Assembly (NCBI GenBank): GCA_034180415.1
Contig: JAXFOK010000037.1
Coordinates: forward strand, 18,844 to 82,843
DNA length: 64,000 nucleotides
Origin: CAKMMH01 sp927798255
Lineage (GTDB): Bacteria > Bdellovibrionota_C > UBA2361 > CAKMMH01
Direction of reading: 5' to 3'
Position 1 is the stretch's first letter. Every line of letters starts with the position of its first letter. Positions 9,520-17,730 of this stretch are shown piece after piece. The notes beneath the pieces are model-generated. The model was not told the DNA's origin. It did not search any database and saw only the letters and a list, made by a program, of their open reading frames with translations. The position numbers were made by a program, and so were the translations under genes.

Positions 9520-9548
9520 TAAAGTTTTTTTTTAAAAATTCCGTATAG
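9520..9548 (+). promoter_or_regulatory. Sigma-28-like promoter for flagellin
   Basis: TAAAGTTT at 9520-9527 matches the FliA -35 consensus exactly. After a 12-base spacer comes TCCGTATA, close to the GCCGATAA -10 element. It lies about 260 bases before the flagellin gene, and a FliA/WhiG-type sigma factor is encoded at 16816-17511. Confidence 0.55.
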
Positions 9549-9555
9549 CTAATTA

Positions 9556-9807
9556 ATTGAAGCAAACAAAAAATTAAAAAGTAGTAACTGCTTCAAGAAC
9601 AATTAGCACGGGTTAAGGTGTTTAAATAAGATACAAAGAAAGCTAGCGAGGGAACAGATTTCTTTTGTCCTCTTTAAAAATACATTAACCATATAATTAT
9701 AATTTAAGGCTTCCTCGTTTTATACAGGAAGGGTTCTAAACCTGTAATGTAATTGTTTAACAAAGGATTGTTAAACTTAAGGGAGTCTCTATCAAGGAGG
9801 ATATTAT
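9556..9807 (+). promoter_or_regulatory. Structured flagellin mRNA leader
   Basis: About 250 bases with no ORF but with hairpins: GAAGCA pairing with TGCTTC (about 9559-9595), CTTCCT with AGGAAG (9711-9730), and GTTTAAC with GTTAAAC (9755-9777). The last ends shortly before the AAGGAGG ribosome binding site at 9795-9801. Such a leader could stabilise the mRNA or control translation of an abundant product (inference). Confidence 0.5.
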
Positions 9808-10668
9808 ATGTCTATAACATTAGGCTCAAACGTACAATCACTGCAAGCACAAAGAAAATTGAGTAATGCTACACTAAAACTTAGTGCAAGTTACGAAAGG
9901 TTATCATCTGGTATGAGAATCAACAAAGCAAGCGATGACGCTGCAGGACTTGCAATTGCTGACTCTTTAAAAGCTGACCAAAGAATTGCATCTGTTGCTG
10001 TAAGAAATGCAAACGATGGTATCTCTGCTGTGTCAATCGCTGATGCAGCTCTTGGGCAAATAGGTGATGTACTTGCAAGATTAGCAGAACTTGCTGAACA
10101 ATCAGCAAACGGTGTATATTCGACTGTTCAACGTTCAGCTCTACAAAACGAGTTCTCATCACTTGCATCTGAAATTGAACGTATAGCTGTAACAACTGAG
10201 TTTAACGGTGTAGTATTATTATCAGGTTCAGCAGGTGTTACATTACAAGTTGGATTTGATTCTGCATCAACTTCACAAATATCTTTTAATAATACACAAG
10301 GTACACTTGCTGCATTAGGTTTAGCGGGTGCAGGGTCTTCTCAGTTAGCTTACTCTATTAATGCATCAACTGCAGACGAAGCACAATCTGCTTCAAGAAG
10401 TGCTCTAGATGCTGTTAACTCAGCAATCGTATCACTAGCTGCTACTAGAGGTGTTTTAGGTGCTACTCAATCAAGACTTGAAGTATCTATCAATAACTTA
10501 GAGGTTGCTAAAGAGAACTTTGCTTCTGCAGAAAGCCGTATCCGTGATGTTGATGTTGCTTCTGAATCTGCAGAACTTACAAGATTAAACATTTTACAAC
10601 AAGCTGCATCTTCAGTACTTGCTCAAGCAAACCAAGCACCAGGAATAGCTTTATCACTATTACAATAA
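9808..10668 (+). CDS. fliC: Flagellin
   Basis: Subunit of the flagellar filament, exported by the flagellar type III apparatus. 286 residues with both conserved ends: the N-terminal D0/D1 signature LSSGMRINKASDDAAGLAIA and the C-terminal part ending ASSVLAQANQAPGIALSLLQ. The variable centre (about residues 135-190) is short, so this is a compact flagellin with almost no surface D2/D3 domain. A strong AGGAGG site, a sigma-28-like promoter and a perfect terminator point to high expression. No other filament or basal-body genes adjoin it. Confidence 0.97.
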   Translation: MSITLGSNVQSLQAQRKLSNATLKLSASYERLSSGMRINKASDDAAGLAIADSLKADQRIASVAVRNANDGISAVSIADAALGQIGDVLARLAELAEQSANGVYSTVQRSALQNEFSSLASEIERIAVTTEFNGVVLLSGSAGVTLQVGFDSASTSQISFNNTQGTLAALGLAGAGSSQLAYSINASTADEAQSASRSALDAVNSAIVSLAATRGVLGATQSRLEVSINNLEVAKENFASAESRIRDVDVASESAELTRLNILQQAASSVLAQANQAPGIALSLLQ

Positions 10669-10840
10669 TTTTGATGAAGTTAATTAATGCTAAAAGACAA
10701 TTTGTATTTACACGTAAAACTATTATTAAATTTGTCTTGAGCAAGCTAAAAAAGGTTATAAGAAATATATTTATAATGCACAATAAATATGATGAAGTAA
10801 CCTTTTAAAAATGATTTTACCTCGCTACTTTCTCTGTGAT

Positions 10841-10880
10841 GGCATTTAAGAAAGAAATTTCTTAAATGCCATTTTTTTTG
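10841..10880 (+). terminator. Rho-independent terminator after flagellin
   Basis: A perfect 13-bp stem, GGCATTTAAGAAA with TTTCTTAAATGCC, closes a four-base loop and runs into ATTTTTTTT. It lies 173 bases after the flagellin stop; no gene is seen between. Confidence 0.9.
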
Positions 10881-10891
10881 ATAATAGCAAA

Positions 10892-10982
10892 AAGCAGGTG
10901 GTAGGAAGCCGTAATCTGCGATCTGAATTCCGCTATCAGCATTCAGCAAACGAGCTACCTGATACCCGCTACCTGTAACCTA
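10892..10982. repeat. Family C gene-end repeat block
   Basis: Words such as GCAGGTGGTAGG, CGCTATCAGC, GAGCTACCTGATACC and GCTACCTGTAACC mark this as a member of the family also seen at 1258, 19040, 20930 and 25872. It follows the flagellin terminator. Confidence 0.55.
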
Positions 10983-11017
10983 AAATCTACACCATGATAT
11001 CCATCGTCACTTCTTTT

Positions 11018-11112
11018 TATGTTACGGGGTGATGCTGCGTGGGGGAGCTTCGCAACAGCCGCATGAGCTTAAAAAGCGTAAGCTTTTTAAACATCATAGG
11101 GCCAAGTATCCT
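11018..11112. repeat. Family B GC-rich palindromic block
   Basis: GC-rich stretch with CTGCGTGGGGGAGCTTCGC and the palindrome TTAAAAAGCGTAAGCTTTTTAA, without the 38-bp tail. Together with the terminator and family C block it fills the 467-bp gap between flagellin and the convergent secretion operon. Confidence 0.5.
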
Positions 11113-11135
11113 GCAGTCTGCTTTTCCGAATTTTA

Positions 11136-11453
11136 CTATTTTCTAACAAACTCGTTTAAAATTTCATCGATTTGAGGATTTTCAGATAAAATTAAATTTG
11201 CAAATTCATTAAACTCTTTATCATTTGCTAAATTCTCTTTCTTAGCAACAACATTTACTATGTATTCTTTAACTTCTTTAAGGGTAGCAAACTCTTTGCT
11301 CTTTAACTCGCTAATTTCATTTTGCCAAACTTGAGTTAAATTATCTTTGTTTTCTTCATTAAGTTCATCATTTACATTTTGAGCTGATAAAACTTTTGAT
11401 TTATTCTTTGTATCCTCTACTAATTTTTCTTTTAAATTATTTTTCATTTTCAT
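11136..11453 (-). CDS. Charged hypothetical protein, last gene of the type III secretion operon
   Basis: 105 residues, very rich in Lys, Glu and Asn, with no signal or membrane segment. The C-terminal half is helical (FATLKEVKEYIVNVVAKK). AAGGAATT precedes the start. It lies 32 bases after the TPR lipoprotein on the same strand, so it likely belongs to the secretion operon, where small charged proteins are often chaperones or regulators. That role is only inferred from position. Confidence 0.55.
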   Translation of the reverse strand: MKMKNNLKEKLVEDTKNKSKVLSAQNVNDELNEENKDNLTQVWQNEISELKSKEFATLKEVKEYIVNVVAKKENLANDKEFNEFANLILSENPQIDEILNEFVRK

Positions 11454-11485
11454 AATTCCTTATAAAAAACTTATATAACATTTTA

Positions 11486-12310
11486 CTAAAACTTAAAACT
11501 ATCTATATCAATATTTTCACTTTCCTTATTAGTTTTTTTATCTTTATTTCTAATTTTTCTGGCTTTTTTCTTATTTTTCTCGTCATCCTTTTTTGTCATA
11601 TCAATATTTTTAAGTTCTAAGTTATTTTCTACTACTTCCTTTTGTTTATCTTCCTTATTATCATTAACAACATTTAAAGTTGGCTCTAAAGAGGGTGTTA
11701 CCTCTTTTTTATTAGGTAATTTTTTAGTATCATTTTCCGCCTTTTTAACAGATGTTGCTTTACTTTTATTACCTACACCTTCTACTTTTTTCATATTATT
11801 AACGATAATATCATCTTGTTTAAGGGTAATTGCTTTTCTAAGCTCTTCCTTAGCCTGAGCTTTCCCCTCATTATCTTTATCGTATAAAAGCCCGGCAAAG
11901 TTGTTTCTAAAACGATAATCTTCTGGACTTCTTTCAATAATAAACTCATATATGTTTTTTGACTCATCTTTTAAACCAACTACATCATATAACAAAGCTA
12001 AATTTGAAAGTGCTCTAAGATAATTGCTATCTTCATTATAAGCTTTTATAAAATATTCTTCAGCAAGCTTGTAGTCTTTCTTGTAAAACGCAACACAACC
12101 AAGCCCATCATAACTTTCAGGAATACTTGCTATTTCTAAAGATAAATCAAAACCTGCTTTTGCTTGCTCAAAATTTCCCTTCATAACGTCTACTGTTGCC
12201 TTATCTGCATATTTTCTTGCAAGCATAATTTTTTCTCTATTTGCCTTATGTGAAGCACAAGAAATAAAAAATATTAGATTAATTAAAAGAATAATTTTTA
12301 ATATTTTCAT
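11486..12310 (-). CDS. TPR-repeat lipoprotein of the type III secretion operon
   Basis: 274 residues. A lipoprotein signal peptide ends in the lipobox FFISC (Cys18). Residues about 35-150 hold TPR-type repeats (IPESYDGLGCVAFYKKDYKL, NYLRALSNLALLYDVVGL). The last 110 residues are low-complexity Lys/Asn/Glu. It overlaps the sctV stop by four bases (ATGA), so translation is coupled. It resembles outer-membrane assembly lipoproteins of the PilW/PilF type, which help secretins form; whether it does so for the injectisome secretin is inference. Confidence 0.7.
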   Translation of the reverse strand: MKILKIILLINLIFFISCASHKANREKIMLARKYADKATVDVMKGNFEQAKAGFDLSLEIASIPESYDGLGCVAFYKKDYKLAEEYFIKAYNEDSNYLRALSNLALLYDVVGLKDESKNIYEFIIERSPEDYRFRNNFAGLLYDKDNEGKAQAKEELRKAITLKQDDIIVNNMKKVEGVGNKSKATSVKKAENDTKKLPNKKEVTPSLEPTLNVVNDNKEDKQKEVVENNLELKNIDMTKKDDEKNKKKARKIRNKDKKTNKESENIDIDSFKF

Positions 12311-14133
12311 GCTGCCTCTCTAATTTGTAATTTTGAAATAGTACCTAAAACATCTAATTTTATGTCTTTTATCACCTCATCATGAGCGATAACTGGAATA
12401 TTAATGTTTTGTAAATTTAAGAAATCATGAACTCCATGTCTTGATTCCTTTGAAGTAAGTAACACTAAACCATCTAAATTAATATCACTTAAAAATCTTG
12501 TAATGCTATTAAAACTTTCATCTGATACTATATCTAACTCTTTTGCTGCTTTCATAAACTCTAAATCAATTACAGGATCTAACAAGATTACCTTTAATTT
12601 AAAATCTTCATTTACATATTTTAAACTGATTACCCTTTTTAAACTTACTCTTACATTTGAAAGAAGCTCTTTGCTATCAAGCTTTTCTTTATCAGTCTCT
12701 GCAATTCCTTGCAAAATCATATCAAAAGCCTTAATGCTAATATTTTCTTCAATTAAGCCCTTTAAAATAAGCGTAAGCTTTGTAACACTTATCATATCTG
12801 GAACTACTCTATTTACTAAATCTTGATATGAACCTTCATAAAAATCTAAAAGTCTTTTTGTTTCATTATCATCAATAAACTCTAAGATATTTTTATTTAA
12901 TACTTCTTTTAAGGCATCAACAAACTTTACACCACCATCTTTCATATCAAAATCTTTGTTAACATTAACTTTTAATCCTTTAATTTTTACATCAAACTTT
13001 TCAATATTATCATCTGTTCTAATATCAGGAGGTGTAATAATTACTCCCCATTTTTCAAATGAATATCTTCTAAATTCCTCAACACGTAATCTTAATAAAT
13101 TAATATCTTGAAGCTCTCTTAAAAATGAAGTGTTAAAAATTAACTGAAATACCGGCTCTATTCTTGGAACAAAATTTTTAATCTCTTGTCTAGCGTTAAC
13201 AATTTGCTCTTTTTGATTCGACATTGCAAAGCTAAAAAAGAATATAAATCCCATTATTAAAAATGGTAAAGCTGGCATACCAGGTAAAATTGCAAGTACA
13301 AATGAAATAATTGTAATTATAACTTTTGATTCCTTTAATTGTCCAAGTTGCTCAGGTATTTGACTCGCAAGAGAAGATTTACCATCGCCTACTCTTGTTA
13401 TAATCATACCAGCTGAAAGAGAATTTAAAAACGCTGGGATTTGTGCTAAAAGTCCATCACCAATTGTAAGAAGCGTATATTTTTGAAGTGCTGCTTGAAT
13501 ATCCATATTATTTATAAATATTCCAACTGCAAAACCACCAATAATATTAATCGTGGTAATCACAAGCCCTGCTATTGCGTCCCCTTTTACAAATTTCATC
13601 GCACCATCAAGTGCTCCATAAAATCTTGATTCTGTTTGAAGTTCTTCTCTCTTTTCTTTTGCAGTTTTAAAATCAATAAGCCCAGCTCTTACATCAGCAT
13701 CAATTGACATTTGTTTTCCTGGCATCGCGTCTAGTGTAAATCTTGCAGACACTTCAGCAACCCTTTCTGAACCTTTTGCAATTACTATAAACTGAACAAG
13801 TGTGATAACTAAAAATACCACGACTCCAACTACAAGATTTCCTTGAATAACAACTTTACCAAAAGCTTCTATTGTTTTACTAATTCCACTAGAGCCAAGA
13901 ATCATTCTTGTAGTAGAAACATTTAGTGAAAGTCTAAAAAGTGTTGCAAGAAGTAAAAGTGTAGGAAGCGCACTTAATTTTAATGGCTTAGTAATATACA
14001 AAGCACTTATTAAAAGCAAAAGTGATAAAATTAAATTTGCAACTAATAATATATCTAATAGGCCTGATGGTAGCGGTAAAAGCATACTTGCAAACATTGC
14101 AAGTACGCTTAAAGGTAATATTAAATTCTTCAT
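12307..14133 (-). CDS. sctV: Type III secretion export-gate protein SctV (FlhA/YscV family)
   Basis: Inner-membrane ring that receives effector-chaperone complexes. About eight membrane helices fill residues 1-310. Between them lies the cytoplasmic FHIPEP-region signature: ITLVQFIVIAKGSERVAEVS followed by RFTLDAMPGKQMSIDADVRA. The wording VQFIVIAKGSERVAEV is that of injectisome SctV; flagellar FlhA usually has INFVVVTKGAGRISEV there. The cytoplasmic domain from about residue 320 is shorter than usual, giving 608 residues rather than about 680-700, but its end looks intact. Overlaps the TPR lipoprotein gene and follows a small protein by 58 bases. Confidence 0.88.
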   Translation of the reverse strand: MKNLILPLSVLAMFASMLLPLPSGLLDILLVANLILSLLLLISALYITKPLKLSALPTLLLLATLFRLSLNVSTTRMILGSSGISKTIEAFGKVVIQGNLVVGVVVFLVITLVQFIVIAKGSERVAEVSARFTLDAMPGKQMSIDADVRAGLIDFKTAKEKREELQTESRFYGALDGAMKFVKGDAIAGLVITTINIIGGFAVGIFINNMDIQAALQKYTLLTIGDGLLAQIPAFLNSLSAGMIITRVGDGKSSLASQIPEQLGQLKESKVIITIISFVLAILPGMPALPFLIMGFIFFFSFAMSNQKEQIVNARQEIKNFVPRIEPVFQLIFNTSFLRELQDINLLRLRVEEFRRYSFEKWGVIITPPDIRTDDNIEKFDVKIKGLKVNVNKDFDMKDGGVKFVDALKEVLNKNILEFIDDNETKRLLDFYEGSYQDLVNRVVPDMISVTKLTLILKGLIEENISIKAFDMILQGIAETDKEKLDSKELLSNVRVSLKRVISLKYVNEDFKLKVILLDPVIDLEFMKAAKELDIVSDESFNSITRFLSDINLDGLVLLTSKESRHGVHDFLNLQNINIPVIAHDEVIKDIKLDVLGTISKLQIREAA

Positions 14134-14191
14134 AATTTATTTTAAATTTTTTTGTTCTAATAAAATTAAAAAAATATGCAAAATTCTTAAA

Positions 14192-14521
14192 TTATGCAGT
14201 ACGAACATTTCTTATTGCAGACATTTTTGTTTCATGTTCTGATTTAATAATATTTGAAGTTAAAGTTACCTTTTGCATTTGTTGCTGCCAATATATTTGA
14301 AGTCCAATCATATCTTGAAACTCTGATTGAATTCCAAAAACAGAACCTGCGACATTTCCAACTGTTGAAAGAGTATCGCCTACTGTATTCATAACACTAT
14401 CAAATCCAGAGCTACTTTCAGTTTCAGGAACTGGTGCATATCTTGTTAATCCTGATGCATCAAAATTATCATAGTTAAAATTTTCTGCTTGTGCTGTGAT
14501 TATTTTATCTATTGAAGCCAT
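14192..14521 (-). CDS. Small type III secretion-associated protein
   Basis: 109 residues between sctQ and sctV. The first 70 are polar and Ser/Thr/Gly-rich (GDTLSTVGNVAGSVFG); the last 40 are a long amphipathic helix, IYWQQQMQKVTLTSNIIKS ending in AIRNVRTA. Size, helix placement and position fit a needle or inner-rod class protein (SctF/SctI) or a related export substrate, but I cannot match it to a named family. No signal peptide. Confidence 0.6.
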   Translation of the reverse strand: MASIDKIITAQAENFNYDNFDASGLTRYAPVPETESSSGFDSVMNTVGDTLSTVGNVAGSVFGIQSEFQDMIGLQIYWQQQMQKVTLTSNIIKSEHETKMSAIRNVRTA

Positions 14522-14599
14522 TATTTTTCTCCATCAAAAAATTTAATTAAATAGCATTTATCCCTTAATGCCATCTAATAAATTATTCGATGGAAATTT

Positions 14600-15457
14600 T
14601 TAAAAGTTGCTATCTTCGACAATAAAATTTACATTTTTTTCATCAAATGCTAATTTTCCTGTTAAAATCTCTTTTGAACCTATTTTTAAGACTGCTTTTA
14701 TATCATCATCTCTATCTAATACAATCTTATCTCCCTCTTTTAAAGAAAGAAGCTGCTTAACATCGATATCAATTGAGCCAATTAAAATCTCCCCTTTCAC
14801 CTCTAACTCATCGTTATTATTAATGTTTTTGCATTCCATTTTATTCTCCCCTTTATCTACTCCATTAATATTTAAAATTGTTAGCTCAAAATTGTCCTCA
14901 TTTAATAAAAATAACGAATTAAATGATAAATTTCCTAGTGCTTCTGATTTAAGTATAATTTGGTCACATAAAGTTAAATTATAAGTCATATCATTAAGTT
15001 TTTTATAACTCTTAACTTTAAGTGTTGGTTCTAAAACTACATCAAAAGATTTTAAACTAGACAAATCATTTTTAGGTGCATCTTTAAAATAATTACCAAT
15101 TTCTTGGATGTTATTTATAGTGCTAAAATATACTGCTCTATTACCAATAAGAAATTTTTCTTCAAAATCAGGATATGCATTTATAAAATTAGGGACTTTC
15201 TTAATCGGAATATTATTTTTGTTTGACACTCTAAGAATGTTAAAAATATTGATTTCATCTTGAATGTTTATTTTTTCATCAAACGCTAAAGAAAAATAAC
15301 AATCATTAATCTTAAATACAACTCTTTCTTTTTCTTTACTAAAATCGCTACTTTCATTTAAAAAAGATACTTCTTTAGAAAATAATAGAGCTAAAAAATT
15401 CTTTAGCACATCTCTTTCTTCTAATTTTAAATGTCCAAAATCAAATTTAGCTTTCAT
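14600..15457 (-). CDS. sctQ: Type III secretion C-ring (sorting platform) protein SctQ
   Basis: Cytoplasmic platform component related to FliM/FliN. The C-terminal 80 residues form a SpoA (surface presentation of antigens) domain: GEILIGSIDIDVKQLLSLK, EGDKIVLDRDDD, then KEILTGKLAFDEKNVNFIV. The 200-residue N-terminal part is divergent, as in SctQ proteins. Its place between sctJ and sctV supports the injectisome reading. Flagellar FliM would have a CheC-like middle and a FliG-binding motif, which I do not see. Confidence 0.8.
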   Translation of the reverse strand: MKAKFDFGHLKLEERDVLKNFLALLFSKEVSFLNESSDFSKEKERVVFKINDCYFSLAFDEKINIQDEINIFNILRVSNKNNIPIKKVPNFINAYPDFEEKFLIGNRAVYFSTINNIQEIGNYFKDAPKNDLSSLKSFDVVLEPTLKVKSYKKLNDMTYNLTLCDQIILKSEALGNLSFNSLFLLNEDNFELTILNINGVDKGENKMECKNINNNDELEVKGEILIGSIDIDVKQLLSLKEGDKIVLDRDDDIKAVLKIGSKEILTGKLAFDEKNVNFIVEDSNF

Positions 15458-15534
15458 AATATCTTACAATCATTCTAATAAAGGAAACGTTAATTAATTC
15501 ACTTTACATCAACTAGCCAATATACTTACTTTTT

Positions 15535-15765
15535 TGATTAAGCCACCCCTTGCGGGGTGTGACGTGGTTGTGACGTGGTGGTGATTCACGCACAACCGCA
15601 TAGCCTGCACAATATTGCTTACGCAATATTGTTTGTCTATACGCCCCCATGTCGCAAAAGCTAAAGCTTTTGCTTAAGGCCCCCCTTCGGGTTTTAAAAA
15701 GCAAGTGACATTGCCTCTTTGATCTAGTCACTTCGTTCCTTATATTCAATCCCAATGGGATTATT
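15535..15765. repeat. Family B GC-rich block inside the secretion operon
   Basis: The 317 bp between sctQ and the next ORF hold palindromes: CACCCCTTGCGGGGTGTG, CAATATTGCTTACGCAATATTG and GCAAAAGCTAAAGCTTTTGC, plus the words GTTGTGACGTGG and CGCACAACCGCA. An 80-codon frame across it is a by-product. Because it splits one operon, these stems could attenuate or process the mRNA (inference). Confidence 0.55.
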
Positions 15766-15774
15766 AATCAATCT

Positions 15775-15948
15775 TTAATACAAAGTATCTATTACTATTT
15801 CCCTTTTTAAAAAGTCAGGAAGCTCGTTAATTTCTGATAGTATTTTTTTTATATTTATTAGTGATGATTCATCATACATCACCTCAAAATCTTCAATTTG
15901 AAGTGCAAAAATTAACTTTGCTTGTTTAAAATACCAGATATCATTCAT
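15775..15948 (-). CDS. 57-residue hypothetical protein in the secretion operon
   Basis: A short ORF 20 bases after sctJ: starts MNDIWYFKQAKLIFALQIED and ends in a helical segment LPDFLKREIVIDTLY. AAGAAG lies just upstream of the ATG. It could be a remnant or small form of an SctK/SctL-type accessory protein, which normally follow sctJ, but it is too short to tell. Confidence 0.5.
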   Translation of the reverse strand: MNDIWYFKQAKLIFALQIEDFEVMYDESSLINIKKILSEINELPDFLKREIVIDTLY

Positions 15949-15968
15949 GTATTCTTCTTTTTAAAATA

Positions 15969-16826
15969 TTATTTACTAATAATAGAAACAGTTTTTATTA
16001 AATCTAATTTTTTATTATTCTTATATTTTTTAAGTAATTTTAAAGCAAAACATGCTATCACTATGCCTATTACTACATAAACATAAATCGCATTTGAAAT
16101 TAAAAAATTTACTATTTTTTTAAAAATATTTTCTTTTTGAGAAACACTTAAGACACCTGTATTAACAAAATTTTCTTTAGGATTTGTTTTACTTGTAAAA
16201 GAGTCTGCAAAATCTTGAGTTTCCTCTTTTTCACGTCTATTAATTAAATTAATCTTAGAAATTACTATTGAAACATCTTTTGGCTCAATTCCAGATGCAC
16301 CACTTATAATTGATTTAATTTTATTCTCATCAAAATCTTCTGTTTCGTTTACTACCATTAAAACGCTAGCACTAGTTTTGACATCGTCCTCATTTTTTAA
16401 GCTTAAAGCATCTGATTTTTTTATATTTAAATGTACTCTTGCATCAAAAACACCACTAAGAGTAAGAAGCGTTTTTTCAAGTTCAGAAGATAACACTCTC
16501 TCATAATAAAAATTTTTTTCTTGATTAGAACCTAACAGTGATGAAGATTCTTTAATTGTAGAAGTGTTATCTTTTAGTAATCTTTTAGAGTCTAAAAGTG
16601 AAATCGCATCAACTAAGTCTTGCTTATTAACCATTAATGTCCATTTAGAATCTGCTTGAAGCTCCTTTGAAGCTTCTATTCCTTCGCTATTTAATATCCC
16701 AATAAGTCTATTTGCTTGAATTTCACTTAAATTATGAAGAAGTGCTTCTTTGCAACTACAAAGAAGAAGTAAAAATATAAGAAAACTTTTTTTAAAGAAA
16801 TTTAAAATCTGTGCTTTATTCTTCAT
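15969..16826 (-). CDS. sctJ: Type III secretion inner-ring lipoprotein SctJ (YscJ/PrgK family)
   Basis: Forms the inner-membrane ring of the injectisome base. 285 residues in the family order: lipoprotein signal ending LLLLCSC (Cys25), the first ring-building domain starting LSEIQANRLIGILNSEGIEA, a second domain with VFDARVHLNI and KSIISGASGIEPKDVSIVIS, and a C-terminal membrane helix around residues 245-265. Flagellar FliF is about twice as long and has no lipid anchor. The start overlaps the sigma-factor stop by 11 bases. Confidence 0.92.
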   Translation of the reverse strand: MKNKAQILNFFKKSFLIFLLLLCSCKEALLHNLSEIQANRLIGILNSEGIEASKELQADSKWTLMVNKQDLVDAISLLDSKRLLKDNTSTIKESSSLLGSNQEKNFYYERVLSSELEKTLLTLSGVFDARVHLNIKKSDALSLKNEDDVKTSASVLMVVNETEDFDENKIKSIISGASGIEPKDVSIVISKINLINRREKEETQDFADSFTSKTNPKENFVNTGVLSVSQKENIFKKIVNFLISNAIYVYVVIGIVIACFALKLLKKYKNNKKLDLIKTVSIISK

Positions 16827-17511
16827 TTTTTAGTATCTCCTTTAAATCTTCTAGTGCCTTAATGTGAATCCTTGTAAGCCACGACCTTGAATATTGTTTG
16901 TGAATATTTGAAATTTCTGCAAAAGTTTTATCGTTAAAATAATATTCTTCTATCACAAGCCTTTCTTTTTCTGGTAATTTTTTAACAGCTTTTAATATTA
17001 AATTTTTTCTTTCTTCATTTAATAATTGATTCTCTGGTGTTTTTTCGACGTCGTCAGGTATTTGATCTCCTTGTACTTCACACTTACTTAGTTTAAATAC
17101 AAGAGCGCCTTTTGATACCAAATCAAAGACTTTCGCGATTTTTTCATCTTTTTTGTCTTGCTCATCAATACTTAAAATATTTTCTTCTATATCAGCAACA
17201 CCTTGATAAGCTTTTGCAAGTTGAGAATATCTATTTGAATCTGCTGTTTCTTTTCTAAAAGAATCAATTATTGCACCTTTAATTCTAAAAAATGCATAAT
17301 TTTTAAATGGTGCACTGTCTTTACTCCTTTTATATTTTGTTGCAGCCTCTATCAAACCAACATAAGCAGCAGACTTAGCATCTTCTATACTATCCTTATT
17401 TAATCTATAAATTTTTGCGACATGATATACTACTGTATGCGCAAAATCTAAATACTTCTCGACTAAGTCATTTGTAGACATGTCGTTTGTAGACATTGTT
17501 TCGTTAGACAT
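16816..17511 (-). CDS. FliA/WhiG-type RNA polymerase sigma factor heading the secretion operon
   Basis: 231 residues with the sigma-28 group layout: region 2 contains IEDAKSAAYVGLIEAATKYK and FKNYAFFRIKGAIIDSFRK; region 4 contains LPEKERLVIEEYYFNDKT and the helix-turn-helix FAEISNIHKQYSRSWLTRIH. The N-terminus is a small tandem repeat (MSNET MSTND MSTND). The 3' end overlaps sctJ, so the factor is made with the injectisome. It could also serve the flagellin promoter at 9520. Which regulon it controls is inference. Confidence 0.88.
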   Translation of the reverse strand: MSNETMSTNDMSTNDLVEKYLDFAHTVVYHVAKIYRLNKDSIEDAKSAAYVGLIEAATKYKRSKDSAPFKNYAFFRIKGAIIDSFRKETADSNRYSQLAKAYQGVADIEENILSIDEQDKKDEKIAKVFDLVSKGALVFKLSKCEVQGDQIPDDVEKTPENQLLNEERKNLILKAVKKLPEKERLVIEEYYFNDKTFAEISNIHKQYSRSWLTRIHIKALEDLKEILKNEE

Positions 17512-17730
17512 ATTATCTCTTAAATATATTTAAAAGTTCACTATTTACTCTCTTTTTGAAACCTTAAATATTAAAAAATTAAGATTTCAATCTCCTTTCA
17601 AAAAATTAATCGAAAATTTAATTTAAAAGTTGCTTAAAAATTAAAAATTTTTAAACTTCTAATAAAATAAATTAGTTATATTAATAATACTGTGCTACAA
17701 AGAATATTGTCCACACTTTTATTATCATAA

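Noticed and set aside
9920..10195. 91-codon ORF antisense to flagellin
   Set aside because: A shadow of the biased flagellin codons; no start signals.
12307..14133. Flagellar FlhA
   Set aside because: The signature VQFIVIAKGSERVAEV and the neighbours sctJ and sctQ point to injectisome SctV; FlhA has a different wording at this site.
15513..15755. 80-codon ORF on the minus strand inside the secretion operon
   Set aside because: It runs through the palindromic family B block; composition and repeats show it is not a gene.
15969..16826. Truncated flagellar FliF
   Set aside because: The protein is complete as a 285-residue lipoprotein with the YscJ/PrgK domain order and a lipobox; FliF has none.
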